DNA of 48,903 bases from an uncultured Desulfosoma sp. (GTDB taxonomy: Bacteria > Desulfobacterota > Syntrophobacteria > Syntrophobacterales > DSM-9756), in contig CALGPN010000023.1 in NCBI GenBank assembly GCA_937960435.1, positions 1 through 48,903 of the forward strand, written 5' to 3'. This document shows, in pieces, positions 17,318-25,894 of the stretch. A model generated the notes under the pieces. The model did no database searches. It was not told the origin of the DNA and saw only the letters and a program-made list of their open reading frames with translations. How positions within the stretch are numbered: position 1 is the stretch's first letter; each line of letters begins with the position of its first letter. The translations under genes were made by a program, and so were the position numbers.

Positions 17318-18964
17318 TTAGCGATACTGTTGGCGCATCACTTTCTTGTCCAGTTTGCCCACGCTGGTCTTAGGCAACATGTCCAAAAAACCGATCTTGT
17401 CGGGCACGGACCACTTGGTAATGGTCCCTTCGTCCACAAAGCGCATGAAATGGTTGCGGATTTCCTCCTCGGTCACTTTCCCTTTGTATTCTTCTTTGAG
17501 GACTACCAAAGCCATGGGGCGTTCTCCCCATTTTTCATCCGGAACACCGATGGCCGCCGCCTCGCTCACCGCAGGATGCTGCATGAGGATATCTTCAAGG
17601 ATCAGCGTGGAAATCCATTCTCCACCCGTTTTGATGACGTCTTTGATGCGGTCGGTGATCTGGAGGTAACCCCGTTCGTCGATGAAGCCCACATCGCCCG
17701 TATGGAGCCAACCGCCCTCCCACAGCTCTTCGGCCCGGTCGGGATCCTTGAAATATCCTTGAGTCAGCCACGGGGCGCGCACCACCACTTCCCCGGTGCT
17801 TTTGCCGTCGTGGGGAAGCGCCACCCCGTCCGGGGTGACCACCCTGAGGTCCACCAACGGGATGGGCTGGCCCGTTCGACACCGCACGGGGATTTGATCA
17901 TCCTTCGGCCATTCCATCATGTCGGGTTGGGGCTGAGACATGGTTAAGATGGGACACGTTTCGGACATGCCGTATCCTGTGGTGAGGTCGATGCCGCGGT
18001 CCATGGCGGCTTTGCACAGTCCCTTGGTCAGAGCCGACCCGCCGATGATGACTTTCCAGCCGCTAAGATCGACGCTCTTGGCTGCCGGGCTGGACAGAAT
18101 CATGTGCAGGATCGTCGGCACGCAGTGGGAAAAGGTGACTTTTTCCGTGACGATCAGTTTGAGGATCATGGCCGGGTCATATCGGCCCGGATAGACCTGC
18201 TTCACACCCAATTGGCCGGCCACAAAGGGAATTCCCCAGGCGTGCACGTGAAACATGGGGGTCAGCGGCATGTACACGTCGTTGGAGCGGAACGTGGCCG
18301 CCGTGTGATAGGACCCGGCGGCGGCCAACACGCCCAGCGTGTGGAGCACCAACTGTCGGTGGCTGAAATAGACCCCTTTGGGAAGTCCCGTGGTGCCCGT
18401 GGTGTAAAAGGTGGTCGCTTTGGCGTTTTCGTCGAAATCGGGAAAATCGTAGGTGTCGGACGCCAGCGAAAGCAGCTCTTCATATTCGCCGTCCAGGCTC
18501 ACGGCACTTTGGGGAGCGTCGCCGCCGTCCTTTAGGAGGACGATCTTTTTGACCGTCTGAAACTGATCCTTGACGGCTTCGACGATGGGCAAAAAATCGG
18601 TATGGACGAAAAGCACGTCGTCTTCGGCGTGGTTGATGGTGTAAAGGATTTGTTCGGGCGAAAGGCGGATGTTCACCGTGTGGAGGATGGCTCCCATCAT
18701 GGGCACGGCGTAGAACAGTTCGAGGTATCGATGGCTGTCCCAATCCATGACGCCCACCGTGGCGCCTTCCTGCACTCCGAGGGATCGGAGCATGTTGGCA
18801 GCTTTGTGAACTCTCTGGTACATGTCGGCATAGGTGAAACGATGCAGGTCCCGGTAGACGATTTCCTGGTTCGGCGTGCAGCGCATGGGCTTGTGCCACA
18901 AATGTTTGATGAGCAGCGGGTACGCGTAGGCGGATGGAGTTCGGTCGATGAGCTTGACTGGCAT
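17318..18964 (-). CDS. Acyl-CoA ligase (AMP-forming), medium/long-chain type
   Basis: The 548-residue ANL-family enzyme has the P-loop TTGTTGLPKGV, a YGMSETCP adenine-binding motif, and LHTGDVGFIDERGYLQITDR followed by KDVIKTGGEW. The C-terminal lid holds TSVGKLDKKVMR with the catalytic lysine. These enzymes activate fatty acids as acyl-AMP and then acyl-CoA. The ATG at 18964 is chosen for its GGAGGG ribosome site. A predicted promoter lies at 19055-19084. It converges with trkH across 55 bp. A role in growth on fatty acids fits a sulfate reducer or syntroph, but that is inference. Confidence 0.92.
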   Translation of the reverse strand: MPVKLIDRTPSAYAYPLLIKHLWHKPMRCTPNQEIVYRDLHRFTYADMYQRVHKAANMLRSLGVQEGATVGVMDWDSHRYLELFYAVPMMGAILHTVNIRLSPEQILYTINHAEDDVLFVHTDFLPIVEAVKDQFQTVKKIVLLKDGGDAPQSAVSLDGEYEELLSLASDTYDFPDFDENAKATTFYTTGTTGLPKGVYFSHRQLVLHTLGVLAAAGSYHTAATFRSNDVYMPLTPMFHVHAWGIPFVAGQLGVKQVYPGRYDPAMILKLIVTEKVTFSHCVPTILHMILSSPAAKSVDLSGWKVIIGGSALTKGLCKAAMDRGIDLTTGYGMSETCPILTMSQPQPDMMEWPKDDQIPVRCRTGQPIPLVDLRVVTPDGVALPHDGKSTGEVVVRAPWLTQGYFKDPDRAEELWEGGWLHTGDVGFIDERGYLQITDRIKDVIKTGGEWISTLILEDILMQHPAVSEAAAIGVPDEKWGERPMALVVLKEEYKGKVTEEEIRNHFMRFVDEGTITKWSVPDKIGFLDMLPKTSVGKLDKKVMRQQYR

Positions 18965-19054
18965 GGATCCCTCCTTCAGTGGTTGGAAAAACGGCACGCG
19001 GGCTCACTCTCCCTTGGGGCAAAAGGCTCCCCTCTGGGGCTTGTAACAGATGGC

Positions 19055-19084
19055 ATAATAGACCATTTGGCACGGAACGGTCAA
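19055..19084 (-). promoter_or_regulatory. Predicted sigma-70 promoter for the acyl-CoA ligase gene
   Basis: On the minus strand TTGACC (19084-19079) and TATTAT (19060-19055) are separated by 18 bp. The -35 element overlaps the stop codon of the upstream nucleotidyltransferase gene. The start point would be near 19048, giving a leader of about 85 nt. Confidence 0.5.
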
Positions 19085-19902
19085 TTCTCGCTTTGACGTA
19101 AACGGTAGATGTCTTGGGCTCGGCGCAACGCCTCCGGGGTATCCACCCCCAGGACCTCCCAGGGTTCGGCCATCCTGAAGGTGATTATAAGATCTCGGTT
19201 TCCAAGGATTTCCACCAAATCCGTGAGGAAATATTCCCGAATGAGGACCATGCGGCCGTCGCGTTCTTTATAAACTTCATGAGGCTTCTCGGCCAATTGG
19301 TCTAGCCCGAGAAGAAGGCTTTCGCGCCGCACCGCATAAACGCCCGCATTGCACGGAGAACCCTCCATGCGCCCGGGCACGCGGCTCCAATATTTCCATT
19401 CCACAATGCGCCGCACCCGGTGGTGGTCGATGTCCAGTTTGCCGTATTGGGCGGGATCGTCAGGATGGAACGCCAAGACCGTCATGTGGGCCTCGACCAG
19501 CCCCTGCAGCAGAAGATGGTAGGTTCGACGGCGGATCAAGGGCACATCGCCCATGGTGAGGATCACGGCCTCCTGCGAAACATTTTCCAAAAAGGATCGG
19601 GCGGCCAAAACGGCGCCGCCCGTGCCGTCCGTCACAGGCTGCTGGATATAGGTGCAGCCGGAGGCCGCCGTTTCACGACGCACATCTTCCGCTCGATGAT
19701 GGACGACCACGCCCTTGGGGCCCGGCGGCAGGTTTTCCAGCACTTCCACGAGCAAGGGGCGGGAACCCACGGTGGGGTCTGGGCCCGAGGGGATGAGGGG
19801 CAAAAGGGTTTTGTTTCCCTCATAGCCCGTCATGCGGCTGCCTTTCCCTGCGGCAAGCACAAGGCTTGCCGCCGTCTGGAAAGTTTCTTCGTTTTTCTTC
19901 AT
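19081..19902 (-). CDS. Sugar-phosphate nucleotidyltransferase-like protein
   Basis: The 273-residue product has the GlmU/NTP-transferase N-terminal motif LVLAAGKGSRMTG, with a GNKTLLPL lysine region, then QPVTDGTGGAVLAA, LTMGDVPLI and NAGVYAVRRE. This resembles the uridylyltransferase half of GlmU, but there is no left-handed beta-helix acetyltransferase domain. The substrate is therefore unknown; UDP-sugar synthesis is most likely. The stop region overlaps the predicted promoter of the next gene. Its start overlaps the mltG stop as ATGA, so it is translated with mltG. Confidence 0.8.
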   Translation of the reverse strand: MKKNEETFQTAASLVLAAGKGSRMTGYEGNKTLLPLIPSGPDPTVGSRPLLVEVLENLPPGPKGVVVHHRAEDVRRETAASGCTYIQQPVTDGTGGAVLAARSFLENVSQEAVILTMGDVPLIRRRTYHLLLQGLVEAHMTVLAFHPDDPAQYGKLDIDHHRVRRIVEWKYWSRVPGRMEGSPCNAGVYAVRRESLLLGLDQLAEKPHEVYKERDGRMVLIREYFLTDLVEILGNRDLIITFRMAEPWEVLGVDTPEALRRAQDIYRLRQSEN

Positions 19903-20987
19903 GGACTGTTTGTGGCCTCCGAATCGTCCGGCGGGGTCGAGGCACCGTTTCGCCGCTCTTCCTTCAGCGCCCGAAGACGGGCCACCCCCCGAAGGTGCTC
20001 GTCATAGCTCGCGGAAAACGTGTGGGACCCGTCGTGGTTGCTGACAAAATAGAGATATGCGTGCGGTGTGGGATCCAAGACGGCGCGCAGGGATTTTTCA
20101 CCCGGGTTGCAAATGGGGCCGGGCGGGAGCCCCTTGTGAAGATAAGTGTTGTAAGGGCTTTCACGGTCCAAGTGTCGGCGCCGGATGGGGCCCTCGAAAT
20201 CCTCCAAATCGTAAACCGCCGTCGGGTCGCTTTGGAGCGGCATGTCCCGCCGCAGCCGATTCAAGAACACGCCGGCGATGACGGGCCGTTCCGCATCCAT
20301 CACCGCTTCCTTTTCCACCAAGGACGCCAAGGTGAGCGCCTGGTGGACCGTAAAGCCCAGTTGTCGGGCTTTGGCTTGCCGTTGCGGGGAAAAACGCCGC
20401 CAAAACTCCAGCACCATGCGCCGCACCATATCCCGGGGCCGATCCGTGCGCCGGAAAAGATAGGTTTCCGGAAACAGGTACCCTTCCAGGGATGTGGCAT
20501 CCCGCACGTCCAAAGACGCCATGAGGCGTCGATCCTGAGCCAGAGCCACGATTTCGTCGGGTTCCACCAGACCCGTTTTGGCCATCAGCCGGGCCACTTC
20601 CCGAAGGGTGGCGCCTTCCGGAATCGTCACCTTGTAAACCATGACCTTGCCCTGAACGAGGGTATCGAGGACGACGCGCGGGGGAACCCCGACGGGGAAG
20701 CGATATTCGCCGGCTTTCATCTTGTCGGCCAGCCGGTGGGTGCGCGCGTACCAATAGAAGAGCGTGCCGCTGGAGACCACCCCTTCCTTTTCCAAAGTCG
20801 CCGCCACGGTTCGAGCGTTCATCCCGGAAGGTATGACGACGGTCGCCGAAGGCCGAACGGCGTTTCCCGGCGTCATGGAGAAAAGGGCCAATCGGATCGA
20901 AAGGGTCGTCGTCACGGCAAGCGCCGCCAGAACGGCCCAGAGCCCAATGACCGCGATCCCGAATGCGTATCCTTTGCCACGACCCAT
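19899..20987 (-). CDS. mltG: Endolytic murein transglycosylase MltG (YceG-like)
   Basis: The 362-residue protein has one N-terminal membrane helix (IAVIGLWAVLAALAVTTTL), a LysM-like VTIPEGATLREVARL segment, SLEGYLFPETY, and the catalytic region LASLVEKEAVMDAERP. GVFLNRL, QSDPTAVYDL and SPYNTYLHKGLPPGPICNPG follow. MltG cleaves nascent glycan strands and sets their length at the periplasmic face. The start at 20987 follows a GAGGTG ribosome site; an in-frame ATG ten codons earlier is possible. It diverges from selB across 230 bp. Confidence 0.94.
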   Translation of the reverse strand: MGRGKGYAFGIAVIGLWAVLAALAVTTTLSIRLALFSMTPGNAVRPSATVVIPSGMNARTVAATLEKEGVVSSGTLFYWYARTHRLADKMKAGEYRFPVGVPPRVVLDTLVQGKVMVYKVTIPEGATLREVARLMAKTGLVEPDEIVALAQDRRLMASLDVRDATSLEGYLFPETYLFRRTDRPRDMVRRMVLEFWRRFSPQRQAKARQLGFTVHQALTLASLVEKEAVMDAERPVIAGVFLNRLRRDMPLQSDPTAVYDLEDFEGPIRRRHLDRESPYNTYLHKGLPPGPICNPGEKSLRAVLDPTPHAYLYFVSNHDGSHTFSASYDEHLRGVARLRALKEERRNGASTPPDDSEATNSP

Positions 20988-21217
20988 CGACACACACCTC
21001 AGACCCATGTGGCGCATCGCGCCACGCTCCTAACACAGCCGCCCGTCTTTCTCAAGCGCTCTTCACGGCGTCCCCCGGCGTTGAATTCCCTTCGTGGATA
21101 TGTCACTATCCCGTCGGTCGGCCTGATCTTCTCGGAACACCGGGGCAAAGGGCCCAGCGTCCACTTTCGGCTTCTCGGCACGCGACGTCGACGATCCGCG
21201 TGAGGAGGTAGTGCACC

Positions 21218-23146
21218 ATGCACCAGGTTGTGCTCGGCACCGCCGGCCATATCGACCACGGCAAGACCTCCTTGATCCGCGCCCTGACCGGCATCGATAC
21301 CGATCGGCTCAAAGAGGAAAAACAGCGGGGCATCACCATCGAACTGGGGTTCGCCTACCTGGACCTCCCTGACGGCACCCGCCTGGGCATCGTCGATGTT
21401 CCCGGACACGAACGGTTCGTCAAGCACATGGTGGCCGGTGCCACGGGGATCGATTTGGTGGCCTTGGTCATCGCCGCCGATGAAGGCGTCATGCCGCAGA
21501 CCCGGGAACATTTGGAAATATGCCATTTGTTGCGCGTCAAAGAAGGCCTCGTCGTGCTCACCAAGATCGACCTGGTGGACGATCCCGAATGGGTCGACAT
21601 GGTGGAAGAAGACATCCGCGAGTTCCTCAAAGGTACTTTTCTCGACAATGCCCCTGTGGTGCGGGTTTCGGCGGTGACCGGAGAAGGCTTGGACGCCCTC
21701 AAGGACGTTCTTTTTCAGATGGTTCCGAAAGTGCCGCCGCGCAGCACCTCGGGCCCCTTCCGCCTGTCCATCGATCGGGTGTTCACCATGAAGGGGTTCG
21801 GTACGGTGGTGACCGGCACAAGCCTTTCGGGGCGGCTTCGCGTGGGCGATCCGGTCACCGTCTATCCGTCGGGAATCGCCACCAAGGTGAGGGGCCTGCA
21901 GGTCCATAACCAGGAAGTCCAGGAAGCTTTCCCCGGTCAACGCACGGCTATCAATTTGCAAGGCGTGGACCGGGATGCGGTTCAACGGGGCGAGGTGGTC
22001 GCCACACCGGATTCTTTGCTCCCGAGTTACATGCTGGATGTCTCCCTGGAGCTTTTGGGCGATGCGCCCCAGCCGCTCAAAGATCGCCAGAAGATCCGGT
22101 TTCATACGGGAACCACCGAAACCGTGGCGACTCTGGTGCTCCTGGACCGGGAACAGCTGGCCCCCGGCGAGAAGACGTACGCCCAAATTCGTCTGGATCG
22201 GCCTTTGGCCGTGCTTCGCGGGGATCGATACGTGCTGCGGTCCTATTCCCCCATCCGGACCTTGGGCGGTGGCGCCGTGCTGCACCCGGTGCCGAAAAAA
22301 CATAAGGGAAAGGACAAAGCGGCCGCGGCTTTAACCCTCGGAATCCTTGAAGACGGTGAGGCCGCGGCTGTGATCCAGTGGCATCTTCGCGATGCCGGAT
22401 GGATGGGTGTTTCGGAAAAGGAGCTGCAGATCCGCGCGAACCTTTTCGGCAAGGCCTTTTCCGAGGCGCTGGAGAGGCTGCTGAACCAAAAGAAAGCCGT
22501 GCTTTACGATCGAGAAAACCGGCGCTTTATCGACCCCGAGGCCCTCGAGGCGCTTCAGGCCAACGTGACGGCCGTTTTGGACGCCTATCACGCCAAGAAC
22601 CCTTTGAAGCCGGGGATGCCCAAGGAGGAGATCCCGGCCCAGATGGATCGGCCCGTGGATCCCAAATTGCTTCACTCCGTCTTGCGGCGCTTGGCGGAAG
22701 AGGGCGTCGTGTTCATGGAAAAGGAATGGGTGCGGCTGTCGGGGCATAAGGGCGATCTGGGCGCCGCAGAAAAGGCGATTCAGGAAAGGCTCGAAGAAAT
22801 TTACCGTAAAGCGGGGCTGCAACCGCCGTTTTTCAAGGATGCGGCTGCGGATCTTCCCGGCTCGCCACGTCAGCACAAAGACGTGCTGGAGTGGATGCTG
22901 AATCAGGGACGCTTGGTCAAGGTCAAGGAAGATCTCTTCTTTCACGCGGACGCCATCGCCGACTTACAGAAGCGGCTCGTGGCGTTTTTGAACGAGCATG
23001 GGGAAATTTCCGCGGCCCAGTTCAAGGACATGACCCAGGCGAGCCGCAAGTACACCATTCCGCTCTTGGAATTCTTCGACGGGCAGAGGCTCACCATTCG
23101 CATCGGGGATGTGAGACGCCTGAGGGAGAGCAAACCTGCGGGCTGA
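21218..23146 (+). CDS. selB: Selenocysteine-specific elongation factor SelB
   Basis: The 642-residue product starts with the SelB-type GTPase motif [13 protein letters not shown], then [31 protein letters not shown] and LTKIDLVD. Beta-barrel domains are followed by a C-terminal third made of winged-helix repeats, ending in the [12 protein letters not shown] type. These C-terminal repeats bind the SECIS hairpin and distinguish SelB from EF-Tu. The GAGGAGGT site at about 21201 fixes the start. It implies that the organism decodes UGA as selenocysteine. selA, selD and selC are not in this window. Confidence 0.97.
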   Translation: MHQVVLGTAGHIDHGKTSLIRALTGIDTDRLKEEKQRGITIELGFAYLDLPDGTRLGIVDVPGHERFVKHMVAGATGIDLVALVIAADEGVMPQTREHLEICHLLRVKEGLVVLTKIDLVDDPEWVDMVEEDIREFLKGTFLDNAPVVRVSAVTGEGLDALKDVLFQMVPKVPPRSTSGPFRLSIDRVFTMKGFGTVVTGTSLSGRLRVGDPVTVYPSGIATKVRGLQVHNQEVQEAFPGQRTAINLQGVDRDAVQRGEVVATPDSLLPSYMLDVSLELLGDAPQPLKDRQKIRFHTGTTETVATLVLLDREQLAPGEKTYAQIRLDRPLAVLRGDRYVLRSYSPIRTLGGGAVLHPVPKKHKGKDKAAAALTLGILEDGEAAAVIQWHLRDAGWMGVSEKELQIRANLFGKAFSEALERLLNQKKAVLYDRENRRFIDPEALEALQANVTAVLDAYHAKNPLKPGMPKEEIPAQMDRPVDPKLLHSVLRRLAEEGVVFMEKEWVRLSGHKGDLGAAEKAIQERLEEIYRKAGLQPPFFKDAAADLPGSPRQHKDVLEWMLNQGRLVKVKEDLFFHADAIADLQKRLVAFLNEHGEISAAQFKDMTQASRKYTIPLLEFFDGQRLTIRIGDVRRLRESKPAG

Positions 23147-23231
23147 AGGCGTTCTCTTCGCAGGGGGAGCGGGCGATGGGGATTGCCCCGAGAGGGCTTT
23201 CATTCGAGAATAGGAAACAACGGAGGATGGG

Positions 23232-23522
23232 ATGATCAAACACGTGGTGGTGATGAAATTCAAACCCGGCATCAGCGAAGCGGACGTCACCCGATTGGAA
23301 CAGGGGCTGGATCGGCTTCCCGGGGCCATCCCGGAAATCCTTTCCTACGATTTCGGCCGTGACATCGTGCACTCGGAAAGATCCTTCGACTTTGGGCTGG
23401 TTTCGAGTTTCAAGGACTTGGAGGCTCTCAAACGCTATCAAGGCCATCCGGAACATGTAAAGGTGCTGGAATTGGTCCGAGCCATGTGCGATCAGATCAT
23501 CGCCGTGGATTTTACCTTTTAA
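23232..23522 (+). CDS. Dabb-family (stress-responsive A/B barrel) protein
   Basis: The 96-residue protein begins MIKHVVVMKFKPGISEADV and contains SYDFGRDIVHSERSFDFGLVSSF, then YQGHPEHVKV. This is the pattern of dimeric alpha/beta-barrel Dabb proteins. The family covers small cytoplasmic proteins of mixed or unknown function. The length is typical. It has a GGAGGATGGG ribosome site and follows selB by 85 bp. Confidence 0.88.
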   Translation: MIKHVVVMKFKPGISEADVTRLEQGLDRLPGAIPEILSYDFGRDIVHSERSFDFGLVSSFKDLEALKRYQGHPEHVKVLELVRAMCDQIIAVDFTF

Positions 23523-23551
23523 ATTCCGGCGCTTCGCAAAGCGGGCGCGGC

Positions 23552-24061
23552 ATGGCGGAGCAGAAACACCTCTACGATTATTACATCGACGCTTACGGGA
23601 ACTGGTTCTGTGAAGGGAACCCGGTGAGTGACCCGGAGCTCTTCCGGATGCTCAGCCGGTCCCTTTTCGAAAAGGACGGCCGATACTACCTGCGCTGCGA
23701 AGGGGAAGTGCATCCCGTGCGGACCGCCGACGCCCCGCTGTGGGTTCGCTACGTCTTCATCCACGAGGATCCCGGCGGCGCCGTTCAAAGCATCGATATC
23801 CAACTGGAGGACGGAAGAAGGGAGCCGCTCCGCCCGGAAACCCTGACCGTAAAAGGCGACAACGCCTTGTATTGCCTTGCGACCCGCAAAAACCTCCTGG
23901 CCCGGTTCGGCAAGTCGGCCTATTACGAGCTGGCGTCGCGATTGACGTTCGATCCGGAAACACAGAGATACACGCTCATCGTCTCCGGGCAGATCTATCG
24001 GCTAGCGCCTTTCAACGACACCTTGCCCGGAAGGCCGGCAAAGCCCGCCTCGGACATCTAG
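23552..24061 (+). CDS. Uncharacterised protein, DUF1285-like
   Basis: The 169-residue product starts MAEQKHLYDYYIDAYGNWFC, then EGNPVSDPELFRMLSRSL, KDGRYYLRCEGEVHPV, DAPLWVRYV and GDNALYCLATRK. The arrangement of WF-x-x-G-x-x-V, DGRYYL and ED/ADAP-type motifs reminds me of DUF1285 proteins, but this is not certain. No membrane segment is visible. The start at 23552 is chosen because the upstream frame overlaps the Dabb gene; its ribosome site is weak. Coupling with the Dabb gene (29-bp gap) is plausible. Confidence 0.6.
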   Translation: MAEQKHLYDYYIDAYGNWFCEGNPVSDPELFRMLSRSLFEKDGRYYLRCEGEVHPVRTADAPLWVRYVFIHEDPGGAVQSIDIQLEDGRREPLRPETLTVKGDNALYCLATRKNLLARFGKSAYYELASRLTFDPETQRYTLIVSGQIYRLAPFNDTLPGRPAKPASDI

Positions 24062-24087
24062 GCAATCAGAGGATCCACGGGAAGAAT

Positions 24088-24119
24088 CCCACGGGGCGAA
24101 GCATCTGCCGCCCCGTGGG
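24088..24119. terminator. Bidirectional hairpin between convergent genes
   Basis: CCCACGGGGCG (24088-24098) pairs perfectly with CGCCCCGTGGG (24109-24119) around a 10-nt loop. It sits in the 71-bp gap between the stops of two converging genes. There is no long T-run on either side, so intrinsic termination would be atypical; an RNA-end-stabilising hairpin is an alternative. Confidence 0.6.
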
Positions 24120-24132
24120 GTGAACGTTCGGG

Positions 24133-25686
24133 TTACATGGGGATGTTGCCGTGCTTTTTGGGTGGCAGGGCTTGGCGTTTGGTCGCCAAGAGCTCGTAGG
24201 CGTCCACGAGCCGTGCCCGCGTCTCGCTGGGGACGATGACGCCGTCGATGTATCCCCGCGATGCGGCAATATACGGGTTATAAAGGAGATTCCGGTACTC
24301 TTCGATTTTTTCCTTCCGTTTGGCCGCGGGATCCGGCGCACTTTGGATGTCCTTACGGAAGATGATGTTGGCGGCCCCTTCGGCGCCCATGACGGCGATT
24401 TCCGCCGTGGGCCAGGCGAGGGCGATATCCGCCCCCAGATCCTTGGAACACATGGCGAGATAGGACCCGCCGTAGTCCTTGCGGATGATGAGCGTGACCT
24501 TGGGGACCGTGGCTTCCGAATAGCACCACAGGAGTTTGGCGCCGTGGCGGATGATGCCGCCCCATTCCTGCTGCTTTCCCGGAAGATAACCGGGCACATC
24601 GGCCAAGGTCAGCAGCGGGATGTTGAAGGCGTCGCAGAACCGGATAAACCGCGTGGCCTTGTCTGAAGAGTCCACATCCAGACAGCCAGCCAAAACTTTG
24701 GGCTGGTTGGCGATAATCCCGATGGGGCGTCCGTTCAGGCGCGCAAACCCCACGACCATGTTTTGCGCATAGCCTTCGTGGACTTCGAAAAAGTCGCCGC
24801 GGTCCACGATGGCGCGAATGACATCTTTCATGTCGTAGGCGCCCATGGGGTTGTCCGGCAAAATGGTGTCCAGTTCCGGCGCCAACCGATAGGGGTCGTC
24901 CCCTGTGTCCACGATGGGAGGATCTTCCATGTTGTTGTCCGGAAGGAAACTCAAAAGCCGCTTGATTTCATCGATGGCGTGTCGATCGTTTTCGCAGGCG
25001 AAATGCGCCACCCCGCTCTTGGTGCTGTGGGCGATGGCGCCGCCCAGTTCTTCCTGGGTGATTTCTTCACCGAGAACGGACTTGATGACGTCCGGGCCGG
25101 TGATGAACATGTAGCTCGTGTTTTTGACCATGAAGACGAAATCCGTCATGGCCGGCGAATAGACGGCGCCTCCGGCGCACGGGCCCATGATGGCGGAAAT
25201 CTGCGGAATGACCCCGGAACTGATGGCGTTGCGGTAAAAGATCTGGCCGTATCCGGAAAGGGCGTCGACGCCTTCCTGAATGCGGGCGCCGCCCGAATCG
25301 TTGAAGCCCACGAAAGGTTTTCCCGCTTTTAGGGCCAAGTCCATCACCTTGCAGATTTTTCGGGAATGCATTTCGCCCAAGGTTCCGGCCCGGGCCGTAA
25401 AATCTTGGGAGAAAGCGAACACCTGCCGACCGTTGACCAGTCCGTAGCCCGTGATGACGCCGTCTGCGGGAATGTCCATCTTGTCCAGACCGAAGAGGGT
25501 GCCGCGGTGCTTGACGAAGATATCCAGTTCGCGAAACGTGCCGGGATCAAAAAAATATTCCAAGCGCTCCCGCGCCGTGAGTTTCCCCCGTTCGTGCTGT
25601 GCGGCGACGGCCTTTTCGCCGCCCATCTCCTTGATCTTTGCTTCCCTCTCTCGCAGTTCCTTGATCTTGTCCGCCACCGTCTGCAT
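24133..25686 (-). CDS. Acyl-CoA carboxylase/methylmalonyl-CoA carboxyltransferase beta subunit
   Basis: The 517-residue product has the carboxyltransferase signature: HERGKLTARERLEYFFDPGTF, FSQDFTARAGTLGEMH, FNDSGGARIQEGVDALSGYG, ISAIMGPCAGGAVYSPAM and a C-terminal GAEGAANIIFRKDI. It matches PccB/MmdA proteins that move carboxyl groups between biotin and propionyl- or methylmalonyl-CoA. In propionate-linked anaerobes this is the 12S-type subunit of transcarboxylase or methylmalonyl-CoA decarboxylase. The biotin carrier and other subunits are not in this window. A good promoter lies upstream. The precise acyl-CoA is inferred only. Confidence 0.92.
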   Translation of the reverse strand: MQTVADKIKELREREAKIKEMGGEKAVAAQHERGKLTARERLEYFFDPGTFRELDIFVKHRGTLFGLDKMDIPADGVITGYGLVNGRQVFAFSQDFTARAGTLGEMHSRKICKVMDLALKAGKPFVGFNDSGGARIQEGVDALSGYGQIFYRNAISSGVIPQISAIMGPCAGGAVYSPAMTDFVFMVKNTSYMFITGPDVIKSVLGEEITQEELGGAIAHSTKSGVAHFACENDRHAIDEIKRLLSFLPDNNMEDPPIVDTGDDPYRLAPELDTILPDNPMGAYDMKDVIRAIVDRGDFFEVHEGYAQNMVVGFARLNGRPIGIIANQPKVLAGCLDVDSSDKATRFIRFCDAFNIPLLTLADVPGYLPGKQQEWGGIIRHGAKLLWCYSEATVPKVTLIIRKDYGGSYLAMCSKDLGADIALAWPTAEIAVMGAEGAANIIFRKDIQSAPDPAAKRKEKIEEYRNLLYNPYIAASRGYIDGVIVPSETRARLVDAYELLATKRQALPPKKHGNIPM

Positions 25687-25755
25687 AAGTGATTCTCCTA
25701 TTGATGCTGGTCACATGGAGGGTTCAGGGCCGTAGCCGTCTTGGGGCTCCGGGCA

Positions 25756-25783
25756 ATTCTATTGGCTTGCCCCGCGATGTCAA
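25756..25783 (-). promoter_or_regulatory. Predicted sigma-70 promoter for the carboxyltransferase gene
   Basis: On the minus strand a perfect TTGACA (25783-25778) is followed after 16 bp by TAGAAT (25761-25756). Transcription would start near 25749, about 62 nt before the ATG, which has an AGGAG site. This is the best sigma-70 match I found in the window. Confidence 0.6.
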
Positions 25784-25894
25784 GCGCTTTGCCCTCAACG
25801 ACCCCTCGCCCCGTGACGCCTTCTGCCTCTCGGGTTTGGCCCCCCTGCCGCCCGCCGACGCCTTAAGGCGACAGACGGGGGCAAGAAGGCGAGC

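Noticed and set aside
21080-21108. TTGAAT-N17-CACTAT as a selB promoter
   Set aside because: The -10 element matches the consensus at only three positions, so I do not call it.
19866-21203. A 445-codon plus-strand open frame
   Set aside because: It lies antisense to mltG, whose motifs are unambiguous, and its protein is arginine/proline-rich with no recognisable domain.
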